The notes beneath the pieces were generated by a model. It worked only from the letters and a program-made list of their open reading frames with translations. It ran no database searches and had not been told where the DNA came from. Both the position numbers and the translations under genes were made by a program. This document shows positions 1 through 6,342 of a stretch of 10,027 bases of DNA, one piece after another. The DNA is from an uncultured Eubacterium sp. Its GTDB lineage: Bacteria; Bacillota; Clostridia; Lachnospirales; Lachnospiraceae. The stretch covers positions 1 to 10,027 of the forward strand of contig CAJUFM010000089.1 in NCBI GenBank assembly GCA_910585745.1, given 5' to 3'. Numbering within the stretch: position 1 is the stretch's first letter; each line of letters begins with the position of its first letter.

Positions 1-74
1 CATACCGTCTGGAGGGGCCAAAGAAAGTCTATGGGGCATGGAGCAGTGTGAAAAAGATTAAGATCAAGAAATAA
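1..74 (+). CDS. C-terminal end of a probable fibronectin-III-type surface protein (partial)
   Basis: The rightward frame starting at base 3 is open from the window edge to a TAA at 72-74 and gives 23 residues ending in VYGAWSSVKKIKIKK. The pattern of a beta-strand-like V-Y-G-A-W-S, then alternating basic and hydrophobic residues with the stop directly after, is what I know from the last strand of fibronectin type III-like domains at the C-terminus of secreted proteins in gut Clostridia. Only the tail is visible, so the full architecture and the role cannot be judged. The other two rightward frames close at about the same distance with less protein-like sequence. The assignment is inference from a short motif; the existence of a gene end is more likely than its family name. 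Confidence 0.5.
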   Translation, partial: YRLEGPKKVYGAWSSVKKIKIKK

Positions 75-81
75 CAGAAAA

Positions 82-119
82 GAACTCTGCTGACGAAAGA
101 TCTATCGCCAGCAGAGTTC
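82..119 (-). terminator. Stem-loop, best read as a terminator for leftward transcription
   Basis: There is a perfect 11-bp inverted repeat, GAACTCTGCTG (82-92) and CAGCAGAGTTC (109-119), with three further inner pairs (CGA/TCG). In the rightward direction no T-run follows. In the leftward direction the stem is followed by TTTTCTGTTATTTC, a fair U-tract. It may therefore end leftward transcripts from the ABC operon, whose last stop codon is about 210 bp away, or act weakly in both directions after the partial gene at the window start. Confidence 0.55.
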
Positions 120-208
120 AGTGAACTGACTGGGGAGCCGTCGGAGATCATACAGGAAGCAGTATCCTGGTCTAAATTATATATCAAAAACTTAAATTCC
201 GTTGCACT

Positions 209-249
209 AGGGCGTGTCTGAAAATTCATTCCTACGTTCTGCACGCCCT
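209..249. repeat. 8-bp inverted repeat AGGGCGTG/CACGCCCT in non-coding DNA
   Basis: The arms AGGGCGTG (209-216) and CACGCCCT (242-249) are perfect complements separated by 25 bases, with GTTTTATT just beyond on the right. The stretch 120-327 otherwise holds no credible gene. The right-hand T-run could make this a poor rightward terminator, but the loop is long. The arm and the following bases (TGTCTGAAAATTC) also resemble the general style of an insertion-sequence end. No transposase is seen here, so no mobile element is called. Confidence 0.35.
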
Positions 250-281
250 GGTTTTATTAAATCTCAATATGGCCATTCCCT

Positions 282-310
282 AAGCGGCCCGCTTATATCA
301 GCCGCCGCTT
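282..310. repeat. GC-rich hairpin just downstream of the permease stop
   Basis: The arms AAGCGGC (282-288) and GCCGCTT (304-310) form a perfect 7-bp inverted repeat with a 15-base spacer, starting 17 bases after the leftward permease stop codon (328-330). It is in the right place for a transcript-end or mRNA-stabilising hairpin, but no U-tract follows in the leftward direction. I therefore do not call it a terminator; the better candidate is the stem at 82-119. Confidence 0.35.
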
Positions 311-327
311 TCACATCGTTATTCCGT

Positions 328-1134
328 TTACAGCAGATTGAGCTTTTTCTTCAGAATAAATTTCGACAGGAAGAAAAATGCTACGGAGAAAACAACGCTT
401 AATATAATGGAGAGAAAGAGTACACTCATCGTCGGAGTGCTGCTCTGCAGGCCCGTACTGAAAGTATTTATTTCAGCGGACAGGTCGTTGCGTATCTGGG
501 TGAGCATAAATGGCAGAAGCACAACGATACTTACGATCTGCTGCACCGTATAGAGGGCGGTGTAAAATGCCAGGGATGCAATGATGCGGTGATCTCTTAC
601 CAGCTGTCCCAGTGAAATGGCGGTAAAGATCTGCAGGATCGACAACGCGCAGGAGAGCAGCAGGGAGATGATCTGGGTGATCATCAGACTGGTATCTTCT
701 TCAAATATGGTAATTAAAAAGCTGGTCATATCTTTTATTTGGGTGCCTCCAGCCGCAAAGAGGAGGGCAACAGAGAAATAAGCCAGGATCATGGTTACTA
801 CTGTCCACGCAAAAGAGACAATGAATTTGCTCAGCAGGATCTGATGCGTCTCAGCGGGAACTGTAAAGGTCAGATATGCCTCCCTGGTGGCAGTTGTTTT
901 ATAAAAACGGATACTAAGGAAAATATACGGAGAAATAAATACAAAAATCAAGCCAAATACGAGAAGAATGATCCCAAATCCTGAAATAATGGCGAGGGGT
1001 GTCGTGTCATCATAATGTAGTATCAGCTGGATAAAGAGACTGCCTGCCAGTGTAAGCAGCGCCAGTCCGATATAAATGGGAATAAAGATCCGATAGGTGG
1101 ATTTGAATTCGTGTTTTATTAATTTTCCTAACAT
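328..1134 (-). CDS. ABC-2-type transporter permease, six membrane segments
   Basis: This 268-residue integral membrane protein should form the membrane half of an ABC exporter with the ATPase encoded just upstream. A short basic amphipathic N-terminus (MLGKLIKHEFK) is followed by six hydrophobic segments at about residues 15-38, 46-76, 100-128, 150-177, 183-212 and 236-262, and a lysine-rich C-terminus (KFILKKK). This is the usual shape of ABC-2 permeases in GntR-linked clusters. There is no signal peptide and no large extracellular domain. The ATG at 1132-1134 has GGAGG seven bases upstream and overlaps the end of the ATPase gene by 7 bp, so the two are translationally coupled. The substrate is unknown. 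Relatives in YtrABC-like operons are tied to cell-envelope or peptide-antibiotic stress, which is only a hint here. Confidence 0.85.
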   Translation of the reverse strand: MLGKLIKHEFKSTYRIFIPIYIGLALLTLAGSLFIQLILHYDDTTPLAIISGFGIILLVFGLIFVFISPYIFLSIRFYKTTATREAYLTFTVPAETHQILLSKFIVSFAWTVVTMILAYFSVALLFAAGGTQIKDMTSFLITIFEEDTSLMITQIISLLLSCALSILQIFTAISLGQLVRDHRIIASLAFYTALYTVQQIVSIVVLLPFMLTQIRNDLSAEINTFSTGLQSSTPTMSVLFLSIILSVVFSVAFFFLSKFILKKKLNLL

Positions 1135-1823
1135 TTGAATACCTCCCTGAACAGTGCATCCACTGATTTATTTTCTTTTTCCCGGATCTCATCCACACTC
1201 TGATGAAGGCGGATCTGCCCGTTTTGAAGGAAGACGGCCTCATCCAGAATGTTTTCCACGTCTGCGATCAGGTGGGTGGAGATGATGACCGTGGAATTTT
1301 CACAATAGTTTCCTACGATAGTATTTAAAATGTAATCCCTGGTGGCGGGATCCACACCTCCAATAGGTTCATCCAAACAGTAGAGGTTGGCATCCCGGCT
1401 CATGGCGAGAACCAGCTGAACTTTTTCCAGTGTTCCCTTTGACATATGGGCCAGCTTCATGGTGGTGGCGATGTCAAGTTTTTTCAGCATATCTTCGGCT
1501 TTATCCTGCTGGAAGTCAGCAAAGAAATCCGAAAAGTATTCAAAAAGGTCATTTACTTTCATCCAGCGGGGAAAGTAGTTGGCGTCTGGCAGATAGGATA
1601 CATGCTGCTTGGAAATGACGCCGGGTCCATACCCCCCGATGGTGATGGTTCCGCTGGTGGGAGCCAGAAGTCCGTTGAACAGTTTCAGCAGCGTGGTTTT
1701 GCCACTGCCATTTGGCCCCAGCAGACCAACGATCTTTCCGCATTCCAGCGTGAGATTCACATCCTGGAGTGCTGTGTAGCCGCCAAATTTTTTAGACAGC
1801 CCTTTGGTCTCTAATAATATCAT
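1128..1823 (-). CDS. ABC transporter ATP-binding protein (YtrB/BcrA-like)
   Basis: This 231-residue cytoplasmic ATPase should power the adjacent permease. Visible motifs, numbered from the chosen start, are Walker A GPNGSGKTT (36-44), a signature helix beginning MSKGT (127-131), Walker B LYCLDEP with D151 and E152, D-loop GGVD (155-158) and switch histidine H184 in STH. The signature departs from LSGGQ, and the Q-loop position reads SYLPDANY, apparently with Asp in place of the usual Gln; my impression is that such changes occur in this exporter subfamily. The ATG at 1821-1823 was chosen over one seven codons upstream because GGAGG (1830-1834) lies six bases before it and the protein then begins MILLETKGLSKKFGG, the normal family start. 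It sits 51 bp after the GntR gene and overlaps the permease gene. Substrate unknown. Confidence 0.92.
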   Translation of the reverse strand: MILLETKGLSKKFGGYTALQDVNLTLECGKIVGLLGPNGSGKTTLLKLFNGLLAPTSGTITIGGYGPGVISKQHVSYLPDANYFPRWMKVNDLFEYFSDFFADFQQDKAEDMLKKLDIATTMKLAHMSKGTLEKVQLVLAMSRDANLYCLDEPIGGVDPATRDYILNTIVGNYCENSTVIISTHLIADVENILDEAVFLQNGQIRLHQSVDEIREKENKSVDALFREVFKC

Positions 1824-1874
1824 AATAATCCTCCATTCTTTCATTTTTTCCCATGTATAAAGACACGGAATATA

Positions 1875-2249
1875 TTATTCTGCGGAACAGCTGTCCCACC
1901 GTGAGGTGATGAAAGCCAGTTGTTCTTCGCTGTTAAAGCCAAGTCTTCCCAGCTCTTCTTTCAACTGGCATAGTTTGGCATTTGCCAGATCCTCTCTCAT
2001 TGCCTGTATCATGGAAGTATTGCCTGTGATCTTTCTTCCATTTGTCCGCTCATTGATGAGCAGACCTTCCCGCTCCAGTTCAGCGAGAGCCCGCTGCATC
2101 GTGTTTGGATTTACATTTGCATTTAGCGCCAGTTCCCGGACAGAAGGGAATGGCTGGCCTGCTTTATATTCGCCAGAGAGGATCAAAAGTTTGATATGCT
2201 CGATCAGCTGAATATAAAGAGGTCTGTCATTGGTCAGTTCCCATAGCAT
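1875..2249 (-). CDS. GntR-family transcriptional regulator, YtrA subfamily
   Basis: This 124-residue DNA-binding protein probably represses its own operon. Residues 1-76 form a typical GntR winged helix-turn-helix (PLYIQLIEHIKLLILSG, then FPSVRELALNANVNPNT and ALAELEREGLL). Only about 48 residues follow, too few for an FCD or UTRA ligand domain. A short two-helix tail of this kind is the mark of the YtrA subfamily, whose genes usually lead ABC transporter operons, as here. The start at 2247-2249 was preferred over an ATG 11 codons upstream because AGGAGGTG precedes it at good spacing and MLWELTNDRPLYIQL is the usual N-terminus. It is first in the operon, with its promoter and a palindromic operator just upstream. 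The inducing signal is unknown. Confidence 0.9.
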   Translation of the reverse strand: MLWELTNDRPLYIQLIEHIKLLILSGEYKAGQPFPSVRELALNANVNPNTMQRALAELEREGLLINERTNGRKITGNTSMIQAMREDLANAKLCQLKEELGRLGFNSEEQLAFITSRWDSCSAE

Positions 2250-2291
2250 GGATTCACCTCCTAGACTTAAATGGATAGTCATAGCCTCTGC

Positions 2292-2310
2292 TACCCTTTT
2301 CTAAAGGGTA
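2292..2310. repeat. 8-bp inverted repeat in the leader of the GntR operon
   Basis: TACCCTTT (2292-2299) and AAAGGGTA (2303-2310) are perfect complements around a 3-base centre. The repeat falls in the predicted 5' untranslated region of the leftward GntR mRNA, between its promoter and start codon. It could be an operator half-site pair or a small mRNA hairpin. A related CCTTTA/TAAAGG pair lies near the nifJ promoter at 2432-2448. Confidence 0.45.
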
Positions 2311-2326
2311 AGTTATGCTGTATCAA

Positions 2327-2362
2327 TGTATTATTGTATTAATTGATTAACACAATAATACA
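2327..2362. promoter_or_regulatory. 36-bp palindromic operator, probable GntR (YtrA-type) site
   Basis: Perfect outer arms TGTATTATTGT (2327-2337) and ACAATAATACA (2352-2362) continue inward, so that 16 of 18 base pairs match around the centre at 2344.5. The TGTA...TACA ends are compatible with GntR-type operators. The right arm contains the -10 box of the leftward promoter and the centre covers the likely transcription start. A bound repressor would block RNA polymerase, which fits autorepression by the protein encoded at 1875-2249. The binding partner is inferred from position and symmetry. Confidence 0.7.
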
Positions 2363-2383
2363 ACAGAAAGTTTTCTTTGTCAA
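2355..2383 (-). promoter_or_regulatory. Sigma-A-type promoter of the GntR-ABC operon
   Basis: On the leftward strand a perfect -35 box TTGACA (2383-2378) is followed by exactly 17 bases and a -10 box TATTAT (2360-2355). Transcription should begin near 2348, leaving a leader of about 100 bases before the GntR start codon. The -10 box lies inside the palindromic operator. Confidence 0.72.
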
Positions 2384-2433
2384 GAGAATTCAGAAATGTT
2401 CTTATAATTCGACAAGAACTACCGTATTTTGCC

Positions 2434-2462
2434 TTTACTTTTTAAAGGGATAGTGCTAAAAT
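2434..2462 (+). promoter_or_regulatory. Extended -10 promoter of nifJ
   Basis: TTTACT (2434-2439), a 17-base spacer and TAAAAT (2457-2462) form a good sigma-A promoter, helped by a TG dinucleotide one base upstream of the -10 box. Transcription should start near 2469, giving a leader of about 55 bases with AAGGAGG at 2506-2512 and 11 bases to the start codon. A TATAAT at 2403-2408 may be a second, upstream -10 box, but its -35 region is poor. The inverted pair CCTTTA/TAAAGG (2432-2448) overlaps the -35 box and could be a regulator site. Confidence 0.6.
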
Positions 2463-2523
2463 GATAGCTAGTGATAATAAATTTTAATGATTTATTAAAT
2501 TAAATAAGGAGGATTCTATAAAA

Positions 2524-5500
2524 ATGGCTAGAGCAAAACAATCCATGGATGGAAATACAGCTGCCGCTCATGTCGCTTATGCGTACACAGAAGTTGCTGG
2601 TATTTATCCGATCACCCCTTCCAGCCCGATGGCAGACACTGTTGATATGTGGTCTGCAGCAGGACAGAAGAACATTTTTGGAAACACAGTTAAAGTAGTA
2701 GAGATGCAGTCTGAGGCAGGTGCAGCAGGTACCGTACACGGTTCCCTGGCAGCCGGTGCCCTTACAACGACCTTTACTGCTTCACAGGGACTTCTTCTTA
2801 TGATTCCTAATATGTATAAGATTGCTGCTGAGCAGCTCCCTTGTGTATTTGATGTATCCGCACGTACCGTATCGACACAGTCCCTGAATATCTTCGGTGA
2901 CCACAGTGACGTATACGCATGTCGTCAGACAGGTTTTGCCATGCTTGCTGAGACAAATCCGCAGGAAGTTATGGATCTTAGCCCGGTGGCTCATCTTGCT
3001 GCCCTGGAGGGAAAAGTTCCTTTCATTAATTTCTTTGACGGATTCCGTACATCCCATGAGATCCAGAAGATCGAGAAATGGGACTATGAAGATCTGAAAG
3101 AAATGTGTCCGATGGATGCCGTTGAAGAATTCCGTGCCCATGCCCTGAATCCAGAGCACCCGGCTATGCGTGGCTCCCATGAAAATGGTGACGTATTCTT
3201 CCAGCACCGTGAGGCATGTAACACCGTTTATGATGCATTACCAGCTGTTGTTGAAAAATATATGGGTAAAGTCAATGAAAAACTTGGCACAGACTATGAT
3301 CTTTTCAATTACTATGGTGCACCGGACGCTGACCGCGTGATCATCGCGATGGGATCCATCTGCGACGTGGCAGAAGAGGTGATTGATTACCTGACAGCTA
3401 AGGGTGAGAAAGTCGGACTGATCAAAGTTCGTCTGTACCGTCCATGGTCTTCTGAGCATATTCTCAAAGCAATTCCGAAGACAGCAAAGAAGATTGCTGT
3501 ACTTGACCGTACCAAAGAGCCTGGTTCTCTTGGCGAGCCTCTTTTCATTGATGTGGCGACGACGCTCCGCGAGGCAGGCATGAATGATGTTGTGCTGACT
3601 GGTGGACGTTATGGTCTTGGTTCCAAGGATACACCGCCATCATCCGTTTTCGCCATCTACAAAGAGCTGGAAAAGGATGCACCAAAAGCCCGCTTTACTA
3701 TTGGTATCGTGGATGATGTGACAAACCTGAGTCTGCCAGAGGTGAAGCCGGCTCCGATCACATCTGCTCCTGGTACCAAAGAGTGTAAGTTCTGGGGTCT
3801 CGGCGGAGATGGTACCGTTGGTGCAAATAAGAACTCCACAAAGATCATCGGTGACCACACAGATAAATATATTCAGGCATACTTCCAGTATGACTCCAAG
3901 AAGACCGGAGGTATCACAATCTCCCATCTTCGTTTCGGTGACAACCCGATCAAGAGCCCATACTATATCAATCAGGCGGACTTCGTTGCCTGCCACAACC
4001 CATCTTATGTTGTAAAAGGCTACAAGATGGTGCAGGATGTAAAACCGGGCGGAATCTTTATGATCAACTGCCAGTGGTCTGACGAAGAGCTAAATAAGCA
4101 TATGCCTGCAGAATCAAAGAAATATATCGCAGAAAACAACATTCAGCTTTACACCATCAATGCGATCGATAAGGCGATCGAGATCGGTATGGGCAAACGT
4201 ACCAATACGATCCTTCAGTCCGCATTCTTCAAGCTGGCTGACATCATGCCGATCGATGAGGCTGTTGAGTACATGAAGGCAGCCGCTAAGAAATCCTACT
4301 CCAAAAAGGGTGACGCAGTGGTAGAGATGAACTACAAAGCCATCGACGCCGGTGTGGATGCTGTACATAAAGTAGAAGTTCCAGCTTCCTGGGCAAATCC
4401 AGAAGCAGACGCTCCAGCCAAAGAGCTGACAGGACGTCCAGAGGTAGTGAAGATGGTGAAAGAGCTTCTTGAGCCAATCTCTCTTATGGATGGTGACAGC
4501 CTTCCGGTATCTGCATTTAAAGATATCGCAGATGGACAGTTTGAGATCGGTGCTTCCGCTTATGAGAAACGTGGTACAGCTGTCATGGTTCCACAGTGGG
4601 ATCCTTCTGTATGTGCTCAGTGTAACAGCTGTGCTTTCGTATGTTCCCACGCTACACTTCGTCCATTTATTCTGAATGCAGAGGAAGTAGCAGCTGCTCC
4701 ATCCCAGATCAAGCTTGCTGATTCCAAGCACGCGACAGCAGAGGGAATGAAGTACACCATGAGTGTATCTCCTCTGGATTGTATGGGATGTGGTGAGTGT
4801 GTGACGGTATGTCCTGCTGCGGAAAAAGGCGCTCTTAAGATGGTTCCACAGGAATCACAGGCAGAGGAGCAGCCAGTATTTGATTATCTGGTAGAAAACG
4901 TTGGAAAGAAAGACATCAAACCGGTATTTACCGATGCTACACCGATCGGTTCCCAGTACAATCAGCCACTTCTTGAGTTCTCCGGAAGCTGTGCGGGCTG
5001 TGCCGAGACATCTTATGCAAGACTGATCACTCAGCTCTTCGGTGAGCAGATGTACATTTCTAACGCCACAGGATGTTCCTCCATCTGGGGTGGTCCAGCA
5101 GCTACATCACCATACACTGTAAACAAAGACTCCAAACAGGGTCCGGCATGGTCCAACTCTCTGTTTGAGGACAATGCAGAGCACGGTCTTGGTATGTATC
5201 TTGGTCAGAAGGTTCTTCGTGACCAGGCAATTGATAAGGTAAAAGAATTGGCAGCTTCCGACAAGGCTTCTGCTGAACTGAAGGCTGCTGTAGATAAGTT
5301 CCTTGAGACAAAGGATGATACAAAGGCAAATGCACCGGCGGCAAAGGCTATGATTGCTGAGATCGAGAAAGCTGCGGCCGCAGGATGTGATCTTTCCAAA
5401 GAAATCCTTGACAAGAAACAGTATCTCGCTAAGAAGTCCGTATGGATCTTAGGTGGTGACGGATGGGCTTATGATATCGGTTTCGGTGGATTAGACCATG

Positions 5501-6090
5501 TACTTGCTTCCGGCGAGAACGTAAATGTTATGGTATTTGATACAGAGATGTACTCCAATACCGGCGGTCAGGCTTCTAAGGCTTCCAATATTGGTGAAGT
5601 TTGTCAGTTTGCTGCTGCTGGTAAAGAGATTGGCAAGAAGAGCCTTGCAGAGATCGCTATGAGTTATGGTTATGTATACGTTGCTCAGATCGCTCTCGGT
5701 GCAAATCCTGCCCAGGCTGTCAAAGCGATTGCAGAGGCAGAGGCTTACAACGGTCCATCTTTGATCATCGGATACGCTCCATGTGAGCTCCACGGAATCG
5801 CTAAAGGTGGTATGAACCACTGCCAGGATGAGATGAAGAAAGCTGTTAAGTCTGGTTACTGGAATCTCTTTAGCTTTAATCCGGCGCTCAAGGCAGAAGG
5901 AAAGAATCCATTTACCCTGACATCCAAAGAGGGTGACGGATCTTATCAGGATTTCCTCAACAACGAGGCACGTTATACACGTCTTGTTAAGCCATTCCCA
6001 GAAAGAGCAGAGAGACTCTTTAAGGAATCTGAAGAGGCTGCAAAGGCACGCTATGAGCACTTGCAGAAGCTGGTAGAACTTTATAAATAA
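2524..6090 (+). CDS. nifJ: Pyruvate:ferredoxin (flavodoxin) oxidoreductase
   Basis: This cytoplasmic enzyme converts pyruvate, CoA and oxidised ferredoxin to acetyl-CoA, CO2 and reduced ferredoxin, the central step of clostridial fermentation. At 1188 residues it is the full-length single-chain form. The N-terminal pyrimidine-binding domain shows GIYPITPSSPMAD with T31, E64 and R114 at the same numbers as in the Desulfovibrio africanus enzyme. A ferredoxin domain has two [4Fe-4S] motifs (C697, C700, C703, C707 and C753, C756, C759, C763). The C-terminal domain binds a proximal cluster (C823, C826, C851, C1086) and thiamine diphosphate (GDGWAYDIG at 978-986, NTGGQ at 1012-1016). A helical Ala/Lys-rich stretch lies at about 895-965. 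The MARAKQSMDGNTAA start is typical. Codon choice looks adapted to high expression. It is monocistronic, with its own promoter and downstream hairpin. Confidence 0.97.
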   Translation: MARAKQSMDGNTAAAHVAYAYTEVAGIYPITPSSPMADTVDMWSAAGQKNIFGNTVKVVEMQSEAGAAGTVHGSLAAGALTTTFTASQGLLLMIPNMYKIAAEQLPCVFDVSARTVSTQSLNIFGDHSDVYACRQTGFAMLAETNPQEVMDLSPVAHLAALEGKVPFINFFDGFRTSHEIQKIEKWDYEDLKEMCPMDAVEEFRAHALNPEHPAMRGSHENGDVFFQHREACNTVYDALPAVVEKYMGKVNEKLGTDYDLFNYYGAPDADRVIIAMGSICDVAEEVIDYLTAKGEKVGLIKVRLYRPWSSEHILKAIPKTAKKIAVLDRTKEPGSLGEPLFIDVATTLREAGMNDVVLTGGRYGLGSKDTPPSSVFAIYKELEKDAPKARFTIGIVDDVTNLSLPEVKPAPITSAPGTKECKFWGLGGDGTVGANKNSTKIIGDHTDKYIQAYFQYDSKKTGGITISHLRFGDNPIKSPYYINQADFVACHNPSYVVKGYKMVQDVKPGGIFMINCQWSDEELNKHMPAESKKYIAENNIQLYTINAIDKAIEIGMGKRTNTILQSAFFKLADIMPIDEAVEYMKAAAKKSYSKKGDAVVEMNYKAIDAGVDAVHKVEVPASWANPEADAPAKELTGRPEVVKMVKELLEPISLMDGDSLPVSAFKDIADGQFEIGASAYEKRGTAVMVPQWDPSVCAQCNSCAFVCSHATLRPFILNAEEVAAAPSQIKLADSKHATAEGMKYTMSVSPLDCMGCGECVTVCPAAEKGALKMVPQESQAEEQPVFDYLVENVGKKDIKPVFTDATPIGSQYNQPLLEFSGSCAGCAETSYARLITQLFGEQMYISNATGCSSIWGGPAATSPYTVNKDSKQGPAWSNSLFEDNAEHGLGMYLGQKVLRDQAIDKVKELAASDKASAELKAAVDKFLETKDDTKANAPAAKAMIAEIEKAAAAGCDLSKEILDKKQYLAKKSVWILGGDGWAYDIGFGGLDHVLASGENVNVMVFDTEMYSNTGGQASKASNIGEVCQFAAAGKEIGKKSLAEIAMSYGYVYVAQIALGANPAQAVKAIAEAEAYNGPSLIIGYAPCELHGIAKGGMNHCQDEMKKAVKSGYWNLFSFNPALKAEGKNPFTLTSKEGDGSYQDFLNNEARYTRLVKPFPERAERLFKESEEAAKARYEHLQKLVELYK

Positions 6091-6133
6091 TATTTTGGCG
6101 GCATTAGGCTGATTTGATGTTGCTGATATAAAT

Positions 6134-6148
6134 AGGCACGTTGTGCCT
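6134..6148. repeat. Small hairpin after nifJ
   Basis: AGGCAC (6134-6139) and GTGCCT (6143-6148) form a 6-bp stem with a 3-base loop in the nifJ 3' untranslated region. No T-run follows. It may protect the mRNA end or assist the larger stem just downstream. Confidence 0.4.
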
Positions 6149-6157
6149 GTCATACAG

Positions 6158-6200
6158 AAGAGTCCTTTTCAGATGGCAGCATTTGAAAAGGACTCTTTCT
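6158..6200 (+). terminator. Probable intrinsic terminator of nifJ
   Basis: AAGAGTCCTTTTC (6158-6170) pairs perfectly with GAAAAGGACTCTT (6185-6197). Further inner pairs, one of them G-U, extend the stem to about 17 bp around a GGCAGC loop. The T-run after the stem is short and broken (CTTTCTAT), so termination may be incomplete. It separates nifJ from the glycosidase operon. Confidence 0.65.
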
Positions 6201-6279
6201 ATCAGAATGCTAAAAAACAAATTAAAAAATATAATAATTTTCACTAAATTTGTCTACCATAACTTTTAAGAAAACGTGG

Positions 6280-6311
6280 GATACGCTGGCATATTTTTGT
6301 GCCAAAGTATC
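6280..6311. promoter_or_regulatory. Imperfect palindrome upstream of the GH2 gene, candidate operator or leader hairpin
   Basis: GATAC (6280-6284) pairs with GTATC (6307-6311), and TGGCA (6287-6291) pairs with TGCCA (6300-6304), all on one centre at 6295.5 with two mismatched positions between the arm pairs. It ends 31 bases before the GH2 start codon. I find no convincing -35/-10 pair between 6198 and 6342, so the promoter of this operon may be weak and regulator-dependent. The site could bind a sugar-responsive regulator or fold in the mRNA; the sequence alone does not decide. Confidence 0.5.
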
Positions 6312-6342
6312 TATAACGGACAAGCAGACGGAGGAATGGATT

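Noticed and set aside
2398..2419. GTTCTT/AAGAAC inverted pair around a TATAAT upstream of nifJ
   Set aside because: The arms are only six bases in AT-rich DNA and the TATAAT lacks a good -35 box, so neither an operator nor a main promoter is supported.
4114..4731. Long leftward open frame (205 codons) inside nifJ
   Set aside because: It is antisense to a well-conserved, motif-rich region of nifJ; its composition (Cys/Trp/His-rich) is typical of a shadow frame.
5491..6153. Leftward open frame (220 codons) over the end of nifJ
   Set aside because: It lies antisense to the thiamine-binding domain of nifJ, has no recognisable motif and would start within the nifJ 3' region without a convincing binding site.
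6268..6282. AAACG-containing stretch resembling a CcpA cre site
   Set aside because: Only the central AA-N-CG and one G match the consensus; the flanking T, W and C positions fail.
6287..6304. TGGCA...TGCC resembling a sigma-54 (-24/-12) promoter before the GH2 gene
   Set aside because: The GG and GC elements are separated by 11 bases rather than the strict 10, and the -12 element lacks TTGC. Palindrome symmetry explains the bases better.
6250..6342. Longer GH2 reading frame starting at a TTG, adding 31 residues
   Set aside because: It has no ribosome binding site, its extra residues do not look like a GH2 start, and it runs through the palindrome. The ATG at 6343 has a well-placed GGAGG.
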